A DNA stretch of 64,000 nucleotides from positions 62,001 through 126,000 of the forward strand of contig NZ_FSRO01000001.1 in the NCBI RefSeq assembly GCF_900143275.1, written 5' to 3'. The DNA comes from Nitrosomonas cryotolerans ATCC 49181 (GTDB lineage Bacteria; Pseudomonadota; Gammaproteobacteria; Burkholderiales; Nitrosomonadaceae). The notes beneath the pieces are model-generated. The model saw nothing but the letters and a program-made list of their open reading frames with translations, was not told where the DNA came from and ran no database searches. The translations under genes were made by a program, and so were the position numbers. This document shows positions 48,239-56,814 of the stretch, in pieces. Each line of letters starts with the position of its first letter. Position 1 is the stretch's first letter.

Positions 48239-49471
48239 TTAAGCCGTTAAGAGTAGGTTTGTATTGCTACTGCCTACTGGTTCCTGCTTCTTAGACGAAA
48301 CTAACGTTTCAACTCCACAGGCTAACAAGCGATGTCCTCGCTCAAGTACATTCAAGGCACCTACCAAGTCGGCATTGGCTTTAAATCCACATTCTGTACA
48401 TTCAAAAGCACTTTGGCTTTTGCGATTGTCACGACTAACATGTTGACATCCAGGGCAGGTTTGAGAGGTGTATTGAGGGTTTACCTTCAATACATCCCCG
48501 CCTGAACAAGCCTGTTTATACTCCAAGAACGAAACGAACATTCCCCATCCTTGGTCAAGAATGGATTTGTTTAGACCCGATTTCGCTTTGACGTTTTTAC
48601 CATGCTTTTCAACACTGCCCTTGGCACTCTTAGACATGTTTCCTATCTTTAAATTCTCAACTACGACCATTGCGTGATTTTTGCTGATTTCGGTTGAGGT
48701 TTTGTGTAAGAAGTCTAAACGAGCATTGGCAATACGCTCATGTAGTCGGGTAATGATTTGTTTCTGCTTTTTCCAGTTAGCAGAGAAACGGACTTTTTTA
48801 GACAGCTTACGCTGTTCAAAAGCCAGTTTCTTTGATAACTTTCTGAAACTGTTTAAAGGTTCTACGTATGAGCCGTCTGACAAGGTTGCAAAGCGGGTAA
48901 CGCCCATATCAACACCAATCATACTGGTTGAGCTATGACGCTTTAGCTCGGTCTCGTACTCAGTCTGAATCGACACGTACCAATAACCGCCTTTACGGGA
49001 AATCGTCATATTTTTAACGTCACCAATGACTTGGCGTGAATTACGATATTTCACCCAACCGATTTTAGGCAAGAACACTTTGCTAGACTCTTGCTCCAGC
49101 TTAAATCCTTGTGGATAACGAAAGCTGTCACTCAAACCTTTTTTCTTGAATTTTGGAATCCGTTTTAAAGGCTGTTTTTTATCAAAACCGTCTTTGAACG
49201 CTTTTTCTAAGTTTTTTAAGGCTTGTTGCAACGGTTGAGAATGAACGGTTTTTAGAAATCCATAATCTTCTGAGGATTTCCATAGCTTTAGCCAAAATGA
49301 CAACTCGTTGTACCAAAGCAATGGCTGTTTCTGCTCTAATCTGAACAGATTCATTGCTAAGGTTTTATTCCAAACAAACCGATTAGCACCCGCAAACTCA
49401 ACCATCTTCTGTACTTGGTCAGAATCTGGATTGAGTCGAGATTTAAAGGCTTTGCGTATAATCTGCTTCAT
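48239..49471 (-). CDS. tnpB: TnpB RNA-guided nuclease (second lineage)
   Basis: ATG at 49471 gives a 410-aa TnpB starting MKQIIRKAFKSRLNPDSDQV. RuvC residues are D in GVDMGVTRFATLS, E in VVVENLKIGNM and D in NADLVGALNVL, with zinc finger TCPGCQH ... CTECG. All appear intact. It is clearly different from the 377-aa TnpB of copies 1 and 2. Its right-end RNA would finish at 48194 and take its guide from 48193 downward. Confidence 0.92.
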   Translation of the reverse strand: MKQIIRKAFKSRLNPDSDQVQKMVEFAGANRFVWNKTLAMNLFRLEQKQPLLWYNELSFWLKLWKSSEDYGFLKTVHSQPLQQALKNLEKAFKDGFDKKQPLKRIPKFKKKGLSDSFRYPQGFKLEQESSKVFLPKIGWVKYRNSRQVIGDVKNMTISRKGGYWYVSIQTEYETELKRHSSTSMIGVDMGVTRFATLSDGSYVEPLNSFRKLSKKLAFEQRKLSKKVRFSANWKKQKQIITRLHERIANARLDFLHKTSTEISKNHAMVVVENLKIGNMSKSAKGSVEKHGKNVKAKSGLNKSILDQGWGMFVSFLEYKQACSGGDVLKVNPQYTSQTCPGCQHVSRDNRKSQSAFECTECGFKANADLVGALNVLERGHRLLACGVETLVSSKKQEPVGSSNTNLLLTA

Positions 49472-49501
49472 GGTTATAATTATACAAAAAATAATTGGTC
49501 T

Positions 49502-49945
49502 ATGCAAGTTAATAACTATGTAAGAACAGGAAAACATTGTGTTTTTAATCTTCATGTTCATTTGGTCTTTGTAACAAAATACCGTAGAGATGTTTTCTCC
49601 GGAAGGGTATTAATTGATTTGGAAGAAATATTTAAAAACGTGTGTTTGGATTTTGAAGCAGAATTGGTGGAATTTAACGGTAAGCATGATCATATTCACC
49701 TTTTAGTTAACTATCCACCAAAAATTGCTATTTCTAACTTGGTAAATAGTTTGAAAGGCGTTTCAAGCCGACTTATTCGCAAAAAGAATTATCCCGAAAT
49801 TAAAAATAAGCTTTGGAGTAATATGCTTTGGAGTCCAAGCTATTTTGCGGGTAGTTGTGGTGGAGCACCACTCTCGATTATTAAGCAATATAAAGACCGC
49901 TGCATAACTGTATTTTTAAGCTTTTCTGATTACTTGCAGCATTGA
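49502..49945 (+). pseudogene. tnpA: IS200-type Y1 transposase TnpA, C-terminus cut off by a MITE
   Basis: ATG at 49502 opens 30 bases from the tnpB start, divergently. The protein has the HUH motif NGKHDHIHLLVNYPP and runs to APLSIIKQY, the position of the catalytic tyrosine. After that the reading frame enters MITE-A (49893), giving the foreign tail KDRCITVF. The normal C-terminal helix is displaced past 50003. Catalytic Tyr may still be present but the active-site helix is broken, so activity is doubtful. Confidence 0.85.
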
Positions 49946-50003
49946 TAAATCAAACACTTAAAAATCTTGCCCAGCCCGAGATAACCAGTTATGCAGCGGT
50001 CTT
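49893..50003. repeat. MITE family A copy inserted in tnpA
   Basis: A 111-bp element with AAGACCGCTGCATAACTG ends, in inverted orientation relative to 5350-5459. TATA-like bases flank both sides. Confidence 0.9.
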
Positions 50004-50148
50004 ATATATGAACAACAGCAAAGACCGCATTAAACAGGCTTCGCCTGTGCGCTTATATCTCCGCCCTGAAGGACGAAGTTTTACGCGCTATTTGATAAAT
50101 TCGCTGGACAAGTGAGATGGTATTCAATTGTGTACTCGACGTTGTTTC

Positions 50149-50910
50149 CTAGGGTATATCAACGGTTTGTTCGGGAATCTTCTTATAGAGTTTGACCGGG
50201 GTCCCGCGTTTTTTCCGCATACGAAGATTGAGCATTTCTACCGTCATGGAGAAAGCCATTGCAAAGTAAATATAACCCTTTGGTACATGTACACCGAAGC
50301 CTTCTACCATGAGGGTGACTCCGACCAGGATGAGAAAAGAAAGTGCAAGTATCTTGATCGTGGGATGTTGGTCTACGAAGTCTCCGATTGCTTTGGCCGC
50401 CAGAAGCATCACGATGACAGCTAGAATAATGGCTGTTGCCATTAGAGAAACCTCGTCGACCAGACCGACTGCTGTAATAACGGAGTCTAATGAAAATACA
50501 ATATCCAGAAGCGTAATCTGGAATAGTATCATTCCCAGGTTCATCGCTATGACCATGTGACCCTGTTCTGCTACACCTTCCAGGCTATTATGGATTTCAT
50601 GAGTTGCTTTGGCGACCAGAAACAGGCCCCCACCGATCAAAATAATATCGCGTCCTGAAATTTCATAACTTAATACCGTGAGCCATGGTTCGGTGAGTCC
50701 CATGACCCAGGAAATAGAAAATAATAAGGCTAAGCGCGAGATCATGGCGAGACTCAACCCGATTCTTCTGGCAAAGGCTCGCTGGCTCTCAGGAAGGCGT
50801 CCAACGAGAATAGAAATGAAAATGATGTTATCAATACCCAGAACAATTTCTAATGCGGTTAACGTGCCTAGCGCGATCCAAGCCTCAGGACTCATCAGCC
50901 ATTCAAACAT
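50149..50910 (-). CDS. TerC/YegH-family membrane protein
   Basis: The 253-aa, seven-helix protein has the TerC pattern: WIALGTLTALEIVLGIDNII with the conserved Asp-Asn, and LLDIVFSLDSVITAVGLVDE with Asp. Members export Mn or protect metal loading of exported proteins; historically tied to tellurium resistance. It lacks the CBS/CorC domains of YegH. It stands alone. Confidence 0.88.
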   Translation of the reverse strand: MFEWLMSPEAWIALGTLTALEIVLGIDNIIFISILVGRLPESQRAFARRIGLSLAMISRLALLFSISWVMGLTEPWLTVLSYEISGRDIILIGGGLFLVAKATHEIHNSLEGVAEQGHMVIAMNLGMILFQITLLDIVFSLDSVITAVGLVDEVSLMATAIILAVIVMLLAAKAIGDFVDQHPTIKILALSFLILVGVTLMVEGFGVHVPKGYIYFAMAFSMTVEMLNLRMRKKRGTPVKLYKKIPEQTVDIP

Positions 50911-51217
50911 TGCGGTTTCCTCTTTCTTTGACGATTATGCAGGGTATTGAAAATGGGTTAGTCATGATTTACCGAGACCTGGATGGATGTGCGTAGTTCA
51001 GCTCGTCTATCATGAATTCCGATATTCTGTAAAATTGTGACATAAGAAGGAACAGAGGTGGAGGAATTATGTCAAAACAGCACGCTTTTCTCATAGCGAA
51101 CAGAAGAAGTCATGTTTTTTTATGAAGAGAGGGAGAGCATAAGCAAACTCGCTGTTCGATGATGACCATAGTGGAGTATCAGCGGATGCAGCAGTCAATT
51201 TTCTTCGGGAGACAAGT
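50911..51217. promoter_or_regulatory. Divergent region between terC and lemA
   Basis: 307 bases with the two promoters. GGGAGACAAGT is the lemA ribosome site. No other element is assigned. Confidence 0.4.
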
Positions 51218-51826
51218 ATGCGCAAATGGCTATCGATGGCGGCGTTATTTTTTATGTTGACCTTAAGTGGTTGTGGCTATAACGCGCTACAGTCTGCGGA
51301 TGAACAGATTAAGGCAAGCTGGGCGGAAGTATTAAACCAATACAAACGCCGTGCCGATCTAGTCCCTAATCTGGTCAATGTAGTGAAGGGATTTACGGCG
51401 CAGGAGAAAGAAGTATTTTTGGGTGTAACCAGTGCTCGTTCCAGGGTTGGTAGTATTCAGGCCACACCGGAACTGATCAATGACTCGGAAGCGTTTTCCA
51501 AATTTCAGCGCGCGCAGGGGGAATTATCGAGTGCGCTGGCACGTCTGCTGGTCGTCGTGGAGAATTATCCGCAACTTAAGTCAGATATCAACTTCCGTGA
51601 TTTACAGGCGCAACTCGAAGGTACGGAAAACCGGATCACCGTGGCTCGCAACCGGTTTATCAAGGCAGTGCAAGCATACAATATTGTCGTACGCTCTTTT
51701 CCCAGCAACCTCACAGCGATGCTGTTTGGTTTTCAAATAAAGCCCAGTTTTACTGTGGAAGATGAGCAGGCCATTTCAATTGCTCCGATGGTGGATTTTG
51801 GTTTTTCAGAGCCCATAGGAAAATAA
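51218..51826 (+). CDS. LemA family lipoprotein
   Basis: The 202-aa protein has a lipobox (FFMLTLSGCGYNAL) and the LemA core: ASWAEVLNQYKRRADLVPNL, then NVVKGFTAQEKEVFLGVTSA and YNIVVRSFPSNLTAMLFGF. It forms an apparent operon with two TPM-domain genes. LemA/TPM pairs are common in proteobacteria, with function unknown. Confidence 0.92.
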   Translation: MRKWLSMAALFFMLTLSGCGYNALQSADEQIKASWAEVLNQYKRRADLVPNLVNVVKGFTAQEKEVFLGVTSARSRVGSIQATPELINDSEAFSKFQRAQGELSSALARLLVVVENYPQLKSDINFRDLQAQLEGTENRITVARNRFIKAVQAYNIVVRSFPSNLTAMLFGFQIKPSFTVEDEQAISIAPMVDFGFSEPIGK

Positions 51827-51874
51827 GGATCGTTTTGCCCGAACACATTATTCTCATTATGTTACGGTAATATA

Positions 51875-52756
51875 ATGAAATCTTCTCCAATGATTCGAAT
51901 CGGAATAAAAGCACTTTGGCTTGCCATGCTGCTTTTCTCGGTTGCCTTTTCTCGGGCAGAAATGGCTGTTCCGCCGCTTGAATCCCAGGTTATTGATCTA
52001 ACAGCGACACTTTCCATTTCTGAAATGATGCGGTTGGAACAAAAATTAAGTATTTTTGAAAAAAAGAAAGGCAGCCAGATTGCGGTATTGATTGTCCCTA
52101 CCACTCGACCTGAAACAATCGAGCAGTATTCAATACGTGTTGCCGAAGTATGGAAGCTGGGGCGTAGAGGCATCGATGATGGTGTGTTGTTGTTAATCGC
52201 GAAAAATGACAGAACATTACGTATAGAGGTCGGTTATGGTCTGGAAGGTGTTTTGCCGGATGCAATGGTAAAACGGATTATCGAAGAGATAATCGTGCCA
52301 CCGCTTAAAAAAGGAAAGCTTGCGGAAGGAATTGACGCGGGTATCGATGCTGTTCTGAAACTGATCGAAGGAGAAGCACTGCCTCGCCCCCATTTGATGC
52401 CTGCCGATAACGGTGCTGACCGTATGGATCTTTTTCTGGATAATTTTATTCCTGTTGTAATGGGATTCACGGTGCTTGGAAAAATATTACAGGTCTTGTT
52501 GGGACGTCTTGTCGGCGCCACCGTGACGAGTATCGCGGTAGGATTGGCAGGCTGGTTATTTTTTTCCTCTGTGGTTATGGCCATACTCATGGCTGTTTTT
52601 ATATTCTGTCTTGGCCTTTTTCAAGGCGCGGGTAGAGGGATTTATCGCAATGGACGGAGGAATGGCCGCTGGTCCGGTTCTCATGGTATTGGCGGGGGCG
52701 GATTTAGGGGAGGCGGCGGCGGTTTTGGCGGCGGCGGGGCATCGGGGAGATGGTAA
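51875..52756 (+). CDS. TPM-domain protein, YgcG-like
   Basis: The 293-aa protein has a signal peptide (ALWLAMLLFSVAFSRA), a TPM domain (VIDLTATLSISEMMRLEQKL, IDDGVLLLIAKNDRTLRIEV, YGLEGVLPDAM), two membrane helices and a Gly-rich tail (GGGGFRGGGGGFGGGGASGR). ATG at 51875 or 51890. It follows lemA by 48 bases. The Gly-rich end is normal for YgcG. Confidence 0.9.
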   Translation: MKSSPMIRIGIKALWLAMLLFSVAFSRAEMAVPPLESQVIDLTATLSISEMMRLEQKLSIFEKKKGSQIAVLIVPTTRPETIEQYSIRVAEVWKLGRRGIDDGVLLLIAKNDRTLRIEVGYGLEGVLPDAMVKRIIEEIIVPPLKKGKLAEGIDAGIDAVLKLIEGEALPRPHLMPADNGADRMDLFLDNFIPVVMGFTVLGKILQVLLGRLVGATVTSIAVGLAGWLFFSSVVMAILMAVFIFCLGLFQGAGRGIYRNGRRNGRWSGSHGIGGGGFRGGGGGFGGGGASGRW

Positions 52757-53260
52757 ATGAATTATGTTCGTATTATGCGGCATCTGACAACCGGCCAACT
52801 GGCTGTGCGGCGTATATTGCCCGCGGCTTCTTTGACCGCCATCGAGTCGGCTATCCAGCGGTCAGAAATGACTCATGACGGTGAGATCTGTTTTGCTGTA
52901 GAAGCCGCATTGAGTACGGTTTCATTGTTACGCGGTCAAACCGCGCGTGAGCGGGCAATAGAGGTATTTTCCCAAATACGGGTCTGGGATACCGAATACA
53001 ATAATGGGGTCCTGATCTACCTGCTGCTTGCAGATCGTGATGTAGAAATCATTGTGGATCGCGGGATTGATGCCAAGGTGGCTAATGGGGAATGGGATAA
53101 TATCTGCCATACCATGGAATCTGCTTTTAGACAGCAACAATTTGAGGCAGGAATCATTAACGGTATTGATGCTGTTAGTTATTATCTGCGAATATACTTC
53201 CCGCCTAATCTGAAGCAGGGTGGAAATGAGCTGCCTGACGAACCTGTTGTATTTTTTTAA
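52757..53260 (+). CDS. Second TPM-domain protein, cytosolic form
   Basis: ATG at 52757 directly follows the upstream stop, so the genes are coupled. The 167-aa protein keeps the TPM core (AIQRSEMTHDGEICFAVEAA; VWDTEYNNGVLIYLLLADRD; ILVDRGIDAKV-like stretch) but has no signal peptide or membrane helix. It may act as a soluble partner of the YgcG-like protein. Confidence 0.87.
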   Translation: MNYVRIMRHLTTGQLAVRRILPAASLTAIESAIQRSEMTHDGEICFAVEAALSTVSLLRGQTARERAIEVFSQIRVWDTEYNNGVLIYLLLADRDVEIIVDRGIDAKVANGEWDNICHTMESAFRQQQFEAGIINGIDAVSYYLRIYFPPNLKQGGNELPDEPVVFF

Positions 53261-53598
53261 TCCAAAATAAGCGTATGGCTGCATAGACTCTTGCGCCTTT
53301 ATTTCACGACGGCTTATTCATTCTCATGCCGATGGGATTTTCCTGATCCAAATTACCGGGGTATGACCGATTTTATATAGTGGAAGACGGTCTTGAATAG
53401 TGAAGTACGCTGTTATTCTTGATCGTTTCAAGTGTTGCGATAAACAAATGCATTGTTATCGAATTAAACAGATCTTATATAAGATCTCACATATAGAGCA
53501 GAAAAAGATTACGAATAAAATTTTGAGAGTATTATATTTGGACGAGCCTCAATAAACGTAAAAGGTCTATTTTTATACGTCTTTATAAAGGAGCTGCC
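53261..53598. promoter_or_regulatory. Leader of the FAD oxidoreductase gene
   Basis: 338 AT-rich bases with AAGGAGCTGCC before the ATG. GATCTTATATAAGATC at 53471-53486 is a perfect 16-bp palindrome, a candidate operator. Confidence 0.5.
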
Positions 53599-54783
53599 AT
53601 GAAACATCACAAATATCTTATTATTGGCGGTGGGATGACCGCTGATTCAGCTGTTCACGGTATCCGCAAAATTGATCAGGATGGTGCGATTGCAATGATC
53701 TGTGAGGAGCTGCACCCGCCGTATGATCGCCCACCTTTATCCAAATCCTTGTGGCAAGGAAAAGAGACGCCGCTTGAATCGATTTGGCGCAGTACGCATG
53801 GTCTTAATTTTGCCATGCATCTGGGTAAGAAAGTGATTGCACTTGATCCAGAAAAGAAGGCAGTCACTGATGACGCTGGAAATATTTATACCTATGAAAA
53901 GCTTTTGCTGGCCACAGGAGGGGCGGTAAGACGCCTGCCGTATCCTGATGATGGGATCCTCTACTTTAGAACCGTGGACGATTATCGAAAACTGCGTGAA
54001 TTATGTGAGCACGGTTCTGATTTTATTGTCATCGGTGGTGGTTTTATAGGTTCGGAGATAGCTGCTGCGCTGGCCTCAAATGATAAACAAGTGACGATGC
54101 TTTTTCCGGAAAAAAATATTGGGGCGCGTATCTATCCGCCCGCACTTGCGGATTTTCTGGATAATTACTATCGAGAAAAAGGTGTGACCGTCTTGAGCTC
54201 GCAGGCCATTAAGTCTATTCAGACGACAGGTGCGAAAATAACAATTGTGACAGAAAATGGCTCGGAAATGAGTGCTGATGGTGTTGTAGCTGGGCTAGGT
54301 ATTCAGCCGAATATAGACCTTGCTAAACAAGCGGGTTTGATGGTTGATAATGGCATTATTGTCGATGAGATGTTGCGTACAAGCCATCCTGATATTTATG
54401 CAGCGGGTGATGTTGCCAATTTTTACAGCATATTACTGGAAAAACGGATGCGGGTGGAACATGAAGACAATGCCAATGTTATGGGAGAAATGGCCGGTAG
54501 AAACATGGCGGGCCAGTCAGATGTTTATCATCACCAGCCGTTTTTCTATTCCGATTTGTTTGATCTGGGATATGAGGCTGTAGGCGAACTGGACGCGAAT
54601 CTTGATATGGTTGAGGATTGGAAGGAACCCTTCCGTAAAGGCGTAATTTATTACCTGCGCGATGGCCGTGTCTGCGGTGTATTACTATGGAATACCTGGG
54701 GTCAGGTAGATGTGGCGCTTGATTTGATTGCAGAAAAAGCTAAACATACGGATGAGATGTTGAAAGGCCGTATCAGCGACTGA
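53599..54783 (+). CDS. AIF-like FAD/NAD(P)-dependent oxidoreductase
   Basis: The 394-aa protein has the FAD site YLIIGGGMTADSAVHGIRKI, the second dinucleotide site FIVIGGGFIGSEIAAALASN and the ATG-type motif GVVAGLGIQPNIDLAK with YAAGDVANFY. The C-terminal domain (YYLRDGRVCGVLLWNTWG) matches the AIF/ferredoxin-reductase group. It could reduce a small redox protein such as rubredoxin or ferredoxin; no partner is adjacent. AAGGAG precedes the ATG. Confidence 0.9.
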   Translation: MKHHKYLIIGGGMTADSAVHGIRKIDQDGAIAMICEELHPPYDRPPLSKSLWQGKETPLESIWRSTHGLNFAMHLGKKVIALDPEKKAVTDDAGNIYTYEKLLLATGGAVRRLPYPDDGILYFRTVDDYRKLRELCEHGSDFIVIGGGFIGSEIAAALASNDKQVTMLFPEKNIGARIYPPALADFLDNYYREKGVTVLSSQAIKSIQTTGAKITIVTENGSEMSADGVVAGLGIQPNIDLAKQAGLMVDNGIIVDEMLRTSHPDIYAAGDVANFYSILLEKRMRVEHEDNANVMGEMAGRNMAGQSDVYHHQPFFYSDLFDLGYEAVGELDANLDMVEDWKEPFRKGVIYYLRDGRVCGVLLWNTWGQVDVALDLIAEKAKHTDEMLKGRISD

Positions 54784-54929
54784 TTCGTATTCTTAAAGTA
54801 GAGCTAACGCAAAATCTATTAGATAGGATCTATTTTTTGGTTGCTGTTTGCGGTATGGCCGATTGCCTCGTCGTTTTTTAGTGAATCAGGAGCCGCACCC
54901 GGTATTTTTTCGAGCGGGAATAATTATAC

Positions 54930-55017
54930 GAGGCTCTTGCAAAAGCTCTCGCAATAAGATTTAGGCTATTGATTATAAAGGATTAATTTTCAACTATTGG
55001 GATTTTGCAAAGGTCTC
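54930..55017 (-). repeat. MITE family B copy, reverse orientation
   Basis: An 88-bp element with the family core inverted and ends GAGGCTCTTGCAAAA / TTTTGCAAAGGTCTC. Confidence 0.8.
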
Positions 55018-55149
55018 ATACAGTGGTCTCACTATCGCTGGACGCATGGATAATCATTGCGGGGAGACAAAGAGTCACCAGAGCTGATCTTGGACCCATT
55101 AAGTAAACAGTTGCGTTTAAACTGACCGAGCCTAAAGAATCGTTTAATA

Positions 55150-55169
55150 GAGACTTTTGCAAAAGTCTC
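55150..55169. repeat. Perfect 20-bp palindrome made of two MITE-B tips
   Basis: GAGACTTTTGCAAAAGTCTC equals the two family-B ends fused with the core lost. It lies beside the fossil tnpA. Confidence 0.85.
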
Positions 55170-55562
55170 AGGAGATGAGCGTAGTCATGCTCACCATCAA
55201 ATTCCATTAGCTCCGTCTCAAGGTTGCGAGTTGGACGATGCCAATAGTCGTATCAGACTTCCCAAGCTGGACTGGATTCGCTATTGCAAGCGTCGCGCTG
55301 TCGAAGGCACAATCAAAAAACATCACGTATCCTGTGTGCTGGCAAGTGGTACGCCAGCATTCAGACTGGGCGCAAGGTTGAACGGCCGGTGCCATCCATC
55401 TTCATCGATTGTGGGTCTTGACGCAGTCGTTACGCTATTTGCTGCGTTTCGGATGGTACGATGTTTGAACCGGTCAACGCCTTTCGCAAAAATGCGGAAA
55501 GCTGACGAAATACCAACGTGGGCTGAGTCGCAAAACCAAGTTCAGCAACAATTGGAAAAGAC

Positions 55563-55592
55563 AGAAACAGAAACAGAAACAGAAACAGAAAA
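55563..55592 (+). repeat. Five tandem ACAGAA hexamers in the tnpB fossil
   Basis: The repeat encodes alternating Thr-Glu in one frame and lies inside the decayed tnpB. Confidence 0.95.
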
Positions 55593-55942
55593 TAATACAA
55601 TTGCATTAGCGGGTAGCCCGTATCCGGAATGATTTTCTCCATAAGACTTCCAACCGCATAAGCAAAAACCACGCGATGATCGTTATTGAAGATCTGAAAG
55701 TCAAGAATATGAATAAGTCAGCAGCAGGTTCGATTGAGTCGCCAGGATGAAGTATCAAAGCCAAAGCGGGTTTCAGCAAATCGATGCTCGATCAGAGCTG
55801 AGGTGAATTCCGCCGCCAGTTGGAATACAAGCAAGCGAGGCGGGACGGTGATGTGCTTGCCATCAATCCGCGTAGCACAAGCCGGAACCGGCCTGCGACC
55901 ATGTGTTCGCCGGGAATCGCACAATGCAATCCAAGTTCGCGT

Positions 55943-56031
55943 GAGATTTTTGAAAAAGCCCTCACCAGAAGTTTTATATTATTGATTATGAAGGGTTAAT
56001 TTTTCAACTACTGGGGTTTTACAAAGGTCTC
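55943..56031 (-). repeat. MITE family B copy inside the tnpB fossil
   Basis: It splits the codons for KFA and CVECG. CGCG occurs on both sides and would be the target duplication; removing the element and one copy restores TTCGCGTGTGTC. Confidence 0.85.
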
Positions 56032-56814
56032 CGCGTGTGTCGAATGTGGATACGCAGAAAATGCAGACCTCAACGCGGCCATCAATATTCTAAGGGGAGG
56101 ACATGCCCAGTTCGTCTGCTAAGTGAACGATGCAGCAATGCCGTCAGCAACAAAAACTCACCGAAGTCATCTACCCCATTCCGGGGTAGAGGCAGCAGGA
56201 GTTCCCTGTCTTTAGGCGGGGGGAGGATGTCAAACATTCGAAGCGTACTGTTATTGTCTCATTTAGGAGACAATAACTGCTATATTCTTTCTCGTATTGA
56301 TGGCGATCTGGAGAATGGTAGTATAACTGACTAATGTATATAGTATATGTATGATTATTGATTGTGAATATCAGCGGTACAAATTAATTAGGATATGCCT
56401 GTTATGCAAAGAAGGTTGCCGGATTCAGCAATATCTAGTGATAATTAAAAATAAGCTGGTGTATAAAGGAATTCAAACTGAATAAATTTTTACTGAAAAG
56501 AGAATATTTCCTTTTTATGTCAAAAAATTGTATGAACTTTCATCATTTTCATGATTCAATCATCTCATGAAAGTTTATTGGCATCCTTATCTCACTTGCT
56601 AATTGAATCGATAAACTAAAGCTAACAATGCACATTATCGATATCTGGACACTGCCGATGTGTAGATGTGCAGGAAATGGGGCGTGATTGTTGCATCATT
56701 AATTTATTCACTTTACTGTTTGTATAAAAGTAGAATGTGTCAAATATAGAGGCGGAATTGAAGGCTGGCTACGCCCTTTAATTAACTTATTTTTGAATAT
56801 TATCTGGATTTTTC

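Larger units (their letters stand above)
48194..50094 (-). mobile_element. IS605-type element with divergent tnpB and broken tnpA
   Basis: A 1901-bp element read in reverse: the left end lies at 50094, just inside TTTAT (50099-50095 on the minus strand), and the right end closes with TCAA (48197-48194). The right end shares the GGAATCCCC ... GGGGAGGATGTCAA pattern with copies 1 and 2, so they may respond to the same TnpA type. A MITE-A copy (49893-50003) is inserted in tnpA. The element lies between intact genes. Confidence 0.85.
55170..56233 (+). pseudogene. Decayed IS605 element (tnpB fossil, tnpA scrap)
   Basis: On the minus strand 55207-55175 preserves FDGEHDYAHLL, the HUH motif area of tnpA. 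On the plus strand tnpB pieces follow in order but in changing frames: IRLPKLDWIRYCKRRAVEGT, then a frameshifted region, a SKNHAMIVIEDLKVKNMNKS stretch near 55663, RRQLEYKQARRDGDVLAINP near 55810, and after the MITE-B insertion CVECGYAENADLNAAINILR. The right end closes with GGAGGATGTCAA (TCAA at 56230-56233). Many stops and shifts make it inert. Confidence 0.8.
54784..56814. other. Transposon graveyard without intact genes
   Basis: About 2 kb hold three MITE-B-related sequences, a decayed IS605 element, a hexanucleotide repeat and, from 56234, 580 AT-rich bases with no recognised gene. That last part likely includes the TPR gene promoter. Confidence 0.7.
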
